NCBI GenBank assembly: GCA_038277395.1
Contig: CM076195.1
Span: forward strand, 161,171,911-161,235,910
Direction of reading: 5' to 3'
Source of the DNA: Dryocosmus kuriphilus
Taxonomy: Eukaryota > Arthropoda > Insecta > Hymenoptera > Cynipidae
Length of the DNA stretch: 64,000 nt
The notes beneath the pieces are model-generated. The model was given only the letters and a program-made list of their open reading frames with translations. It was not told where the DNA came from and ran no database searches. The position numbers were made by a program, and so were the translations under genes. Positions 20,284 through 31,330 of the stretch are shown in pieces; position 1 is the first letter of the stretch; each line of letters opens with the position of its first letter.

Positions 20284-22881
20284 ATGGCAGAAAATAAAGA
20301 TATTGTTAAAAAGAAGCTTTCTGGTGCAGAAAATCGGAAGAGGAAAGCTGAAAAAGACAAAGCTTTGAAGAAAGTAAAAAACATATGAATATTCATAAAT
20401 ACTTTAAAGGAATTCCTAAAGCTAATACTTCAGATATGGAATCTGAAATCACCAGTTTTACGTCAGAATCCAAAAGCCATGTAAAAGTCAATATTTCTGT
20501 AGATTCTGAACAATTAGGCACTAAAAACACAGAAACATCTATTCAAAGTGACCAACCTGTCCAGCCTATATCCTTGCATGAACCATCTCAGTTGTCTTCA
20601 AGTCAAAATCAACATGTGATTTCTCTGGCTGATGAAAGTATTAACGTAAGCGGAGGAAAAAAATACAATGTTTCTGATGTAGCTACGTGGCCAAAAGTAC
20701 TTAATTCGAGTAATATAGATCACATTATGCTGTGTGGACCATCACAAGTACATCTGAATAATTTTCCCAAGGATGGAAGTAGGCATCATTTCTCTTCAGT
20801 TCATTACTCAAGAAAGCTGTTAAACGAGGAAACTATTAAACGTCGGTGGTTAGTTTATTCAGAATCAAAAGATTGTGTATTTTGTTTTTGTTGTCGACTG
20901 TTTGATTTAAAGTCAACTGCAAATTTGGCTACTACTGAAAGCTTCAAGTATTGGAAAAATTTGAGTGAAACTTTGAAAATGCATGAAAATAGTCCTGCAC
21001 ATAAAAAAGCGTTTTTTCAATGGACTGCAGCTGAAATCAGGTACAAAGCTGGATCAACTATTGATAAGGAAGCACAAAAAGTAATTTCTAAAGAAAGATT
21101 ACGATGGAACAATGTGCTTCAAAGATTGATACACATAACCTTGTTTTTGGCTGAAAATAACATGGCATTCAGAGGATCATCTGATAAATTATTTACTCCA
21201 AACAATGGGAAATTCTTAGACCTTGTACAGTTATTGGCAAAGTTTGACCCTATCATGGAAGAACATGTCAGATTAGCAGTGAACGGTGATTTGGCTGACC
21301 ATTATTGCGGCAAAAATATACAAAATGAATTAATAGAACTCATGGCATCAACAGCTATTTCTACGATAGTATCTCGCATAAAGGATTCAAAGTATTATCC
21401 AAATCATAGCTGATTGTACTCCTGATATAAGTCATAAAGAGCAACTTTCAATCACATTAAGATGCGCCGATATAACAGAGGATGTTGTAAGCGTGAAAGA
21501 ATATTTTATTTCATTTTTGCAAATAGATTATACAACGGGTGCAGGTCTAACAGAAAGCATTCTAAAAACATTGACGGATCATGGCCTTAACATCAATGAC
21601 TGCAGAGGATAGGGTTATGATAATGGCGCGAACATGAAGGGAAAAAAGAAGGGTTTACAGAAAAGAATTACGAACTTAAATCCATTAGCTTTTTTTGTAC
21701 CATGTGGATGCCATAGTTATAACTTAGTATTGTGTGATGCCGCAAAATCATCAGTAAAATCCGTGACCCTCTTTGGAATTTTACAAACAATATTTAATTT
21801 ATTTGCAGGATCGGTAAAAAGATGGAAAGTTTTGACCGATCATTTGAAAATATACACCCTGAAGAATTTAAGTGACACACGCTGGGAAGCTCGAATTGAA
21901 AGCGTTAAAGCGGTTCGTTATCAGTTATGTGAAATACATCATGCTTTCGTTTCCTTGACCGATGTTACCAAAAACAGCGATGCTGCGGCGTCACACGAAG
22001 CGACCACACTGGTAGGACAAATAAGAGACTTTAGCTTTATCGTTTCTCTAATAATATGGTATGATGTTCTGTTTCAAATTAACGTTGTGAGCAAAGCAAG
22101 TCAGTCACCTAAACTTAACTTTGTCGACTTCACCGAAATGCTTGATAAATGTTGCTCTTATTTGGAAACATATAGACAAACAGCTTTCGAACAAGCTATT
22201 GTAACAGCAACTGAATTAGCATCGGAGCTTGATACGCAACCAATTTTCAAACCACAAGCACGACTAAGACGCATTAAACGCAGACCGGGTGAAGAGGCTG
22301 TTGATGAACCAATAATTGACCCAAAAAAACTATTGGAAGTAGAGTTTTTTAATTCTCTCCTGGACATTGTGCTTATGTCTATGAAGGAAAAATTTAAACA
22401 GATGCAAGATTTTTCTGTTACGTGGAATTTCTTGTTTGACATAAAAAAAAATCAAAACAAGGAACAACTAATGCAACATTGTTCTACATTGCAAGAAAAG
22501 TTAACGGTCAACTTTAAATCAGACATTAATGGAGATTTGTTGTGCGATGAAATTTTAGGTCTGCAACACTATCTGGAAGACGATCAGGCAACACCTATCG
22601 AAGCTTTAAACTTCATCAAAAAGCACAATCTTCAGGAATTATTTACAAACATCTGGATAACGTTGCGTATTCTCTTAACAATACCAGTGACTGTTGCAAG
22701 TGGCGAGCGCAGTTTTTCTAAACTTAAATTAATAAAAACGTACTTGCGGTCTACAATGTCTCAAAAGAGATTATCAAGTTCAGCCTCGCTTTCAATTGAA
22801 AATCAAGTCGCAGAAAATCTAGATTTTGCCAGTATTATCAGAGAATTTGCTGAAAAAAAAGCTAGGAAAGTTATTTTTTAG
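20284..22881 (+). pseudogene. hAT transposase with TTF-type zinc finger, three lesions
   Basis: The likely start is ATG 20284 (MAENKDIVKKKLSGAENRKR), a basic leader. Near 20380 the frame is lost, and the next stretch (MNIHKYFKGIPK) is in another frame to 21413. It has a TTF-type zinc-finger region (WLVYSESKDCVFCFCCRLF, HENSPAHKKAF) and the following conserved block. A one-base insertion near 21400 breaks the frame before ADCTPDISHKEQLS, which should hold the first catalytic Asp. A TAG at 21610-21612 sits just before the second (GYDNGANMKG). The long last part (21634-22881) has the inserted domain with VPCGCHSYNLVLCD and the C-terminal dimerisation motif (TVASGERSFSKLKLIKTYLR). It is similar to the ZMYM1-like group of hAT proteins. 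Domain order is complete. Confidence 0.92.
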
Positions 22882-23077
22882 TTATCTGTGTAAATATTCG
22901 CAATAATAATAAATAAACGTTTGTCGTTTTGTATTATATTTAATATTTAATTAAGTAAAAAATATGGTACCAAATTCAATGTAAGTTTCTTTTAATTATA
23001 ATATAAAATAATAAGGGGCGCCAAATGAATGACTCGCCTGGGGCGCCTGGATGGTTAAGGCCGGCCCTGCCAATTAA

Positions 23078-23760
23078 TAGCAGTTTGGTCGCCATTATGA
23101 CATGAATGAATATGTCTGGCGATTTCTTTATGATTTTTGACACAATGATTTATATTTCTAAGATGTTCATTCATCCTGGTTTTAAGTGGTCTTTTAGTTT
23201 GGCCGATGTATGAATGACCGCAAAGACAATTTAATTTGTAAATAACATTACAATTTTCTAACTTATTGTAAGGATCTTTATGTAATTTAATGAAAAGGTC
23301 AAATTTATTGTCGATTCTAAAAATTGTGGAGATATTAAAGTTTGAAAAAAGTCTGCGGATCGCAAGGGAAATTTCAGGGTAAAAATTAAAAGAAATAATG
23401 GTTCTTTTTGGTTCAACAATTTTATATTCATTAAGGTATGTATTTTGAGTATTAGAAATTCTATTGTTGATTTGAAATAATCTTGATTTAATGTGTTTAT
23501 TAACAAAAAGTTCTGGATAATTGTTGTATCATAGGATTTTTTTAACAAGAATTAAATTCTCTTTATGAAATTTTTTATCTGAGAGTAGAATGGCTGAATC
23601 GACAATATTTTTGATGATACTGATTTTTTGATGTAATGGATGGTTAGAATTAAAATTGAGGAGTCTATCTGAATATGTGTTTTTTCCGTACCAGTTAGTA
23701 GTAATGTTACCTGAATTATCTCTAATAATTTTAATATTAAGAAAATTGATACTATACATT
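23078..23760 (-). pseudogene. PLE3 thumb, linker and start of GIY-YIG
   Basis: On the minus strand from 23760: SINFLNIKIIRDNSGNITTN, YGKNTYSDRLLNFNSNHPLH and LLSDKKFHKENLILVKKIL, then a frame break near 23530, the linker, and the first half of GIY-YIG (23100-23260, with Cys-rich LNCLCGHSYIGQTKR and a repeated ENVNHCVKN-type region). The palm of the reverse transcriptase is absent: the inverted arm begins right upstream. Confidence 0.8.
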
Positions 23761-24393
23761 GACGTACAATGAATTGAACATTATTATACATTATACATTG
23801 ACGTGGTACTTATGTACCTCGTTTTCACCAAAATGAAATTTTTAACCAAAATACCGACTCGAAGTTTTTAATCAATAAAAGATTTTATTTTTAATATTCT
23901 TACAAACATGGATCTTATCTTAAATTGTTTCCAAGGTAAATCTCTTTAATATTTCCCATTATCATGATTCTGATTCATTTTTAGGTTATGCTCCATTTTT
24001 CAAACTATTATTCTGTTTCTATAAAATTCTTTTCATTCATTTTTCTCCTTACTTTCTTCTTTATAATAATGATAATACCTTTTTCCTTTTAATCTTTTAT
24101 AGGTGCCTCTCTTAATGGATATCTTTGTTCCAAAATTTGTTCCAAATTATAGATAAAAAAATTGTTTCCCGAATTTCTCTCCAAATTCTACTTTAAATAA
24201 GAATCTTCTATAACTTGGTCTCTCACATGTACTAAAATGACTACACTCCGTTATTTTGATAATATTTTATCTGAATCCAAAATTTTTTCGTAAGCTTAAC
24301 TCTAATTATTCATCACTTGAATCTTATATCTATATTTCCATTGATATGATTTTCTCCATATTATACTTCCAACAGATTCCTAACCTTGTAAAC

Positions 24394-24427
24394 CTGAAGA
24401 GGTCAACAATATTGTTGACGAAACGTC
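24394..24427 (+). ncRNA. Hammerhead-type core, PLE3 right arm
   Basis: CTGAAGA, extra G, perfect palindromic stem II, GAAACGTC. It differs from the left arm only in the extra base. Confidence 0.65.
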
Positions 24428-24907
24428 GTCATCATGAATAAATTATTCTAAATTTATACTATGGTCTAGATGTGTCGCTATTCTCACCTTTATATTCCAT
24501 GTTGTTTAGAAAAATTTAACGTAAAAGATTTTGGCATTGATTGAAGTATTTTATCTGAAATTATTTTAAAATTAAAAATTGAAATGAAACTAAATCTAGA
24601 TTGAGAACAAAAATATTTTACGTAAAAGTTAGGTTAGAAAGTGTTAATAGTAATTACTTACAAAAAAAGGTTCATCCTTATAAATTTGATTGTAAAAATT
24701 GATCTATTTTTATTCTAAGTGATATTAAAACAGATTAAGAGTCGACTTTTTAGACAAAGGACAATCAACAGATTGCGGAATTTCATATTAATTTTAATTT
24801 AAATAACAGAAATAATAAAAGTTTTTCCAACTTAGACAAAAAATTCACAAAGGCTAATAATCAAAAACAACATACCATTGATCTAAACCTAAATAAACAT
24901 AAATAAA

Positions 24908-26916
24908 TTGAAACCAAATAAATTCAACACTGATCCGTGGATTTGTAATCTCAGTGATAAACCAATTCCAGATGACATTAATGATATTTTAAGATTAGGG
25001 GAAAATTTTAGCTCACAATATGTGACTAACAGACGTAATTTGATTTTTGAGGTTATAAAAGATGTAGAAGCTAATATAGGTTTGATTGACAAAAAGGAGG
25101 ATAGAGATTTACTTAGACACAGAATTTTAAATTCATCAAACAATTTTATAAATAATAATATACACATCTCTGAATTTGACAGACATTTAGCTAGAACTAT
25201 TAATAAAACAAAACTTTTTGCAAAGAACAATCAGGAATTATTTGTTACTAAAGCAGATAAAGGTAATCTGACTGTGATTTTGGATAGAAAAAAGTATATT
25301 AAAAATATGCAAAATATGTTAAATGATATTTCAACTTACCAAAAATTAAACTTCAATCCAACCAAACAATTAAAAAAGGATACTTTTAAAATTTTTAACA
25401 CTTGGAGAGACTTAAAGGTCTTTTGGGCAAATATATTAAAGTTCAAGATATTTCAGCAGATAACACTATTATTGCCAGATTTATGGTCTGACAAAAGTTC
25501 ACAAAATAAATTATCCACTTCGACCAGTTGTTTCTTTAAGAAGTTCACCAACTTTTAAGATGGCAAAGATATTTAAAAAAATTTTCACTGATGCTTCACC
25601 TATCCCTAATAAACAAATCAAAAACTCTTTCAAGTTTAAAGAATTTATAACTAATAAAACCATTCCTTCTAAGCACATTATGGTTTCCTTGGATGTGACC
25701 TCGTTGTTTACTAACGTACCTCTTGAACTTGTTTTAGTTGGTATACGTAAAAGATGGAATTTTATTTAAAAAACCACCAATTTAACATTAACAGATTTTG
25801 AAAATGGCATTAAATTTTTAACGCAAGAAACCTATTTTCAATTTAATAACGAATTTTACAGACAAACTTTTGGGACCCCTATGGGCTCACCAGTTTCACC
25901 AACTTTGGCTGATATTGTTATGCAGGACATAGAGGATGTCATTTTTAAAAAAGTTGAATTTTAAAATACATACATATGTGAGATACGTAGACAATACTTT
26001 TTTAATTATCCCAAAAGATAAACTACATTACATTTTAGAAAATTTTAACTCTTATCATGAAAATATTAATTTCACTTACGAAGTCCAAGAAAATGACTCC
26101 ATTTCATTTCTAAACGTCAAGATTATTAAAGATTCAGAAAACTTAATTATAACCAACTGGTTTAGGAAAAAAACTTTTTCGGGCAGATAAATAAATTTTC
26201 TGTCAAACCACCCAATTCAGCAAAAACGAGCTATTGTTTTAAATTTGGTTAACACTGTTCTAACATTATCACATCCATCTTTTCATAATGAAAACTTAAA
26301 ATTTATTGAAGATATTTTACTTCTTAATAGTTAGCCTATTCATTTTATAAACAAAAATATTGAAATAGGTCTTTCCAAATTTTACAATTCTAATTCAAGG
26401 TCTAATATAAACACACACAAATCAACGTTTTAAAATGTTATCTCTATTCCTTTCATCCAACATTTTTCGTTTTCAATTAAAAGGATTTTATCTGATTTCA
26501 ATATCAAAGTTTTATTCAGAAATTGACCTAAATTCAACACTTTCATCAAACTTGGTAAAGATCCGATGGATAAATTAGATTGTTCCAATATTGTTTATAA
26601 AATCTCTTGCATCAATTGTCATAAATGCTATATAGGTCAATCTGGTAGGTCTTTAAACACGAGAAAACAAGAACATTTCAGAAACGTAAATCTAAATCCG
26701 AAATATCATAATGTGGTTACAAAACATAGATTGGACTTTAATCATGAATTTAATTGGGACAATATACAAATTTTACATTCTGAAAATACTAAATTCAAGA
26801 GACTTATTGCTGAAATGTTCTTTATAAAAAGGGACTTCAAAAATAGTTTAAATGTTATTACAGATCTTAATTTTTACAGCTCAATTTACAATGTAATTCT
26901 TGATTCCTTTTTGTAA
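24908..26916 (+). pseudogene. PLE4 reverse transcriptase and GIY-YIG, many lesions
   Basis: It opens with PWICNLSDKPIPDDINDI, then LFVTKADKGNLTVILDRKK (to about 25290). The LPKVHK region is garbled by frameshifts (25440-25560). Next come IMVSLDVTSLFTNVPLEL, a stop after KRWNFI (25767), FGTPMGSPVSPTLADIV, another break at 25960, then the catalytic box, which reads YVRYVDNTFLI: the second Asp has become Asn. A stop follows FSGR (26190). The linker holds several stops, and GIY-YIG (26566-26916) is intact over its length with SCINCHKCYIGQSGRS and FNWDNIQILHSENTKFKRL. This element is long dead. Confidence 0.9.
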
Positions 26917-27329
26917 AATAAAATAATTTTTGACTAAATACGTTACTGAATACATCAGGCATGTACCAATTTTGGCATTATTTGGGTTCCATTAAGAGTC
27001 GATTAAAATAACGAAGCATGGTCTTATCCAGCTTCTTTTTGTTTTTGTTCTGTCCTTCTCTTAATCTGTTTTAATATCACTTAGAATAAAAATAGATCAA
27101 TGTTTACAATCAAATTTATAAGGATGCACCCTTTTTTCGTAAGCAATTACTATTAACATTTTCTAACCTAACTTTCACGTAAAATATTTTTGTTCTCAAT
27201 CTAGATTTCGTTTCATTTCAAATCTTAATTTTAAAATAATTTCAGATAAAATACTTCAATCATTGCCAAAGTTTTTTACATCAAATTTTTCTAAACAACA
27301 TGGAATATAACTCGATGTACAATGGACAC

Positions 27330-27362
27330 CTGATGAGGAAACTGGAACAGTTTTGAAACGTT
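27330..27362 (+). ncRNA. Hammerhead-type core, PLE4 right arm
   Basis: CTGATGA, extra G, seven-pair stem II (one G-T) with GAA loop, GAAACGTT. Confidence 0.6.
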
Positions 27363-27489
27363 ATGTACTCGATTTTGGAGCGAAATACATTGTCAGAAGT
27401 AGTCATTCATTTTCCAACTCTTTTACTCAAAATCATTACAATTTTTTTTCTGACACAAAACATCGACATCTATAGAATAATATAGAATT

Positions 27490-29110
27490 TAGACAGTGCT
27501 CGGAACTGCTCAAGCCTCAAAAAATAGGAAAACAGGAACCATATTTTCATAAGAAAAGCAACCAAGAAGTAACTCAAATTTGTAAAAAAGTAACGAACAT
27601 GAAAAACAATTTTTTTTTTTAAAGTGCAATTTCACAAGGTTTATAGAGTACTAAATAGGATGTTTAATTATCTGGGATAAGTGTCAAGGAAAATAGTTTG
27701 AAATGAAAAATCAAAACATCACGTGTTTTTTTTTCTTCGGTTTCAACTCAAGGAATTTTAAATCCAAAATTTAAAAAAATATAATAGTTGAATTTAAAAA
27801 AAAAATTTTTAAACAAAAATGGTTGAATTTTCAACTTTTCAAGAAAAAATGTAACAATTAAAATTTAAACAAAAGTAGCTGTACTTTTAATTTTAAAGAA
27901 GTTAAATATTCAAAAAAATAGTAAATTTTTAATGAAAAAATAGTTATATTTTCAACAAAAATATTAATTTTAAACGCAACAGTTTCACTATTAACAAAAC
28001 AGTCGAAAGTTGAATTTTCAACTAAAAAAGACGAATTCTCAAACGAAAATATTATAGTTTACTTGAACCAAAAAAGATTATTTTAAACGAAATATAGTTG
28101 AATATTCAACCGAAAAAAGAAAGTTTGAATAAAACAGTTGAACTTTCTTCAAAAAGATTATTTTTCAACCAAAAAAACATGATTTTTCAACTAAAGATGC
28201 ATTTTCATCAAAATCATACAATTTCAAAAAAAAAACCTTGTTAAACTTTCAACTAAGAAATGTGAATTCTCAGTCAAAAATGAAATAGCTAAATTTTGAA
28301 AAAAAAGGTTAACTCTGAACCAAAAATAGTTGAATTTTCAACCAAAAAAAAATTAATTTCCAACCAAAATATTTGAATTTTTCATTTTAAAAAATCCATT
28401 TTCAAACAAAAAAATGAATTTTTAATGAGAAATAGGTATACTTTCAACAACAATAAATTAATTTCGAACGGAATAGTTTAATTTTTAACTGAAAAAGATC
28501 AATTTTTAACAAAATAGTTGAATTACAAAACCTGAAAAAAGCAATTTTCGATAAAACATTTGAATTTCCACACAAGATGAATTTTGAAAAAAAATTCATT
28601 TTCAGCCAAACAGTTGAACTGTCAAACAAAAAACATGATTTTTCGACCAAAGATACATTTTCAGCAAGATCGTATAATTTCAAAAAATTCTTGCTGTTAA
28701 ATTTTAAACTAGAAAATGTGAATTCCCAATAAAAAATGAAACAGCTCAATTAAGAAAAAAATATTAATTTTGAACCAAAAATAGTTAAATCTTCAATTAC
28801 CAAAAATTAATTTGCTACCAAGATATTTGAATTTGCCATAAAAAAGTCACATTTTAAAACCAAAAAAATGAACATATAATAAAAGATAGTTATATTTTCA
28901 GGAAAAAAAATTAGCTTTCAACGGCATAATTTAGTTTAAACTGAAAAAGATCAATTTTTTAAACGACAGTTAAATTATCAGCCGAAAAAAAGACATTTTC
29001 AATTAAACAGTTGAATTTACACACAAGAAAGATTAATTTTCTACAAAAAATTTATTTTCCGCCAAGCAGCAGAGTTTTCAATCAAAATATATGATTTTTC
29101 AACTAAAGGT
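27490..29110. repeat. Degenerate AT-rich array of TTGAATTTTCAACCAAAAA words
   Basis: About 1.6 kb of imperfect short units, mostly variants of AGTTGAATTTTCAAC followed by an A run and GATGAATTTT, with irregular spacing. Similar arrays lie at 41177-41885 and 60325-61610. The first LINE copy interrupts it; similar words resume at about 30565. No coding potential. Confidence 0.75.
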
Positions 29111-29119
29111 TATTTTTTT

Positions 29120-30560
29120 TTTAATTTGTGTAAAAGTATATCATCCGTTCCTCCATATTTATCTCTTCATTGATTCCTTTCCATCCACACCTCTCTCTAT
29201 TGATCATCTCCCATTCTCTTCCTTCCTTTATTGCTTTCTCTACCTCCTACATGTACCTCACCTTCTCCTCCTGTCTTTTCACAACTAGTAATTTCTCGTA
29301 TTCCCTTTTCCTTTTATTATATTCCTTTCTGTCTATATCTCCTCTTCTCCAATTCTATAACGATATCTTCATACGTTCTTTACTCTCTATACATTCCACG
29401 TCCCACCATCCTCTTTTCTCTCTTCTTTCCTCCTCGCTTGACATAATTTCTTCCACTATCTTCTCTACCCTTTCCTTCGTCTTACACAACATCGCATCCG
29501 CGCCTTCCCCCTCTTCAATCATAGTATTCTCTTCTTCCATTCTTTCCGTGTATTCTCTTATTTTATCAACTCCCCACTTGCCCATCTTTGTTTTCTTCCT
29601 TGTCACTCCCTCCTTCTTCCTTCCCTCTCTTCTCCCATTCACACATTTCAACTTTGCAATTACTGGGGAGTGTTCTGCCCCTACTTCGTTTCCTACTTCC
29701 ATTCTTTCCAACAGCCTCCTTATCCTTTCCTCTGATACAATGTAGTCTATTACTATTTCCCCTTCTCCTGCAACTGTAATCTCTCCTTCCTCATCGCCCT
29801 CCGAGTTCCCATTACAAATGAACCATCCTGTTTCCGGTGCACACGAACTGCGCCAGCGGTCAGAGTTTTACCTGCTAGCCAGGCGGCTAGTCCTACCCTC
29901 CTGGTACACCTGTTTATGTTCCGATTTTCTCCTGAAAGTCTCACTCTCTTCATCCCAGATTTCCCCTCCCTGTTCCCCTGTCCCAGCCTTCAGATCGCCT
30001 CCTATCAAAACCAATTCATTATCTTTTTTCGCCGCCAATTTCCTAATCACACTCCAACCTCCTCCTTCCCTTTTGCTGTAGATAAAAACTATCCTCACCT
30101 TTCTTCTTCCTCTCTTCACCATTCTTGTCATTACTCCATCTGTTTCCTCCAATCCCATTTCTATTCTATCTTCACCTACCAATTCATTCCTCACTCCTGA
30201 CACCATACCCCTTTCTTTCTTCCCTTTACCTTCTCTTTCTTTGCCTCTTGCATCTTCTACATATAACCCTTGGGTAGCTTCCTCTTCACCCTCCTCCAAT
30301 CCTTCTCATCCACCCAGGTTTCACTCAACATCACTACATCCCATTTCTTCACCACTTCCCAGAATCCTTCATCTTTATTCATTAGCCCTGAGACGTTCCA
30401 AAACGGGCTACTCTCATTTCTTTTTTCCTTCCTTTCTCCCTTCTTTCTTTTTTATGTCCCATCCCTATTTTTGTGGAGACCCCGTCGCTCTGCCTTCTCC
30501 TCCTTCTCTCCTTTCACCCTCTACTGTTTCCATTATCTCCTCCCTTCTACATTATTTTAC
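29120..30560 (-). pseudogene. LINE copy 1, 5' part with endonuclease
   Basis: The minus strand is very purine-rich and encodes the start of a LINE ORF2. The N-terminus of the APE-type endonuclease is at about 30300-30420 (VVMLSETWVDEKDWRRVKRK). Then come VRNELVGEDRIEMGLEE and the catalytic-type motif LIGGDLKAGTGEQGGE, where LINE copy 2 has GGDFNARTG. It continues to the SDH-like region near 29650 (EHSPVIAKLK). Frames change several times. The reverse transcriptase is absent. It is related to but clearly diverged from copy 2. Confidence 0.8.
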
Positions 30561-31150
30561 AACCATAGATGAACATTTTAATAAAGTTATTGAAATTTCA
30601 ACTATGACAGATGAATTTTCATTAATTTTATGAAAGACGAGAAGAACGAGAAAAAAAGGGGGAAAGGGGATGTTTCTTGAAAGGGGGTGTAAATTTTAAG
30701 TAACCGCAAAAGAAAAAGTAACCAAATTACTGAAAAGTAATCCGTTCTGAGACCTGAATATAGAAGATAGAGTAACATATTTTATAGAAATTAAACTATT
30801 TTACTTAAAACACATTTAATTTTCTAAACGTTTATTTGGAAAATTTTCAAATTTTAAATTATGCAATTTTGGATAGCTAATTCTAATTAATGATAGTTTA
30901 TTTTTCAGTTGCATAATTTTAAAATACCTAAAATTTTGAATGCTGTACAATTTCAAATTAAAAATGTTTAAAATTGAACAATTTTCACTGAAAAACATTC
31001 TTCTTTTATTCATAATGTGTCCCCTAAGGGTTTACATGCCCCTTTTCTCATACATCTTTTACCTTATCTATTACTATTTTATCCTTACACTTATTACACC
31101 TATTTTTAACTTTATTTACATTTCTATTCTACTTTCTGTTTCATTACTCT
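30561..31150. other. AT-rich spacer, nothing coding
   Basis: It starts with words of the TTGAATTTTCAACC array and becomes plain AT-rich sequence. No gene seen. Confidence 0.5.
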
Positions 31151-31330
31151 AGCGTTTATTATAATAATAACAACAATAACAACGGCCGCTTTTCATGTAC
31201 TCAGTTTTGCACAGTAGTCGCAAGTTTCCTTTACTTATATTATTCTTATTATCTAATCTAATTATCTAATCTACTCTAATTATCTAATACATTTTTTACA
31301 CCTTTCTATCAGACCTGCTTTCTTACACTT

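Larger units (their letters stand above)
19346..23069 (+). mobile_element. hAT superfamily DNA transposon
   Basis: Ends are CAGGGCCGACTTTA and, inverted, CAGGGCCGGCCTTAA. An exact 8-bp duplication CCAATTAA lies at 19338-19345 and 23070-23077. The length is 3724 bp. GC-rich subterminal parts (GGCGCC repeated at both ends) resemble each other. The host is the GIY-YIG gene of PLE3. The transposase is broken, so it is not autonomous now. Confidence 0.95.
17794..24492 (-). mobile_element. PLE3, Penelope-like element with inverted ends, hosting a hAT and a MITE
   Basis: The left arm (17794-19005, which includes the MITE) and right arm (23796-24492) are inverted copies containing a hammerhead-type core. 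The coding fragment on the minus strand is 19179-23760 and is split by the hAT (19346-23069). The element has lost most of its reverse transcriptase. Like PLE2 and PLE4 it has inverted pseudo-LTRs. Confidence 0.85.
17657..27470 (+). mobile_element. PLE4, Penelope-like element with inverted ends, hosting PLE3
   Basis: The left arm is in two pieces (17657-17793 and 24504-24745) because PLE3 inserted in it. The right arm is at 26995-27470, inverted. The coding part lies between on the plus strand (24908-26916). Both arms carry a hammerhead-type core. The flanking 14-bp duplication has one mismatch. Confidence 0.8.
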
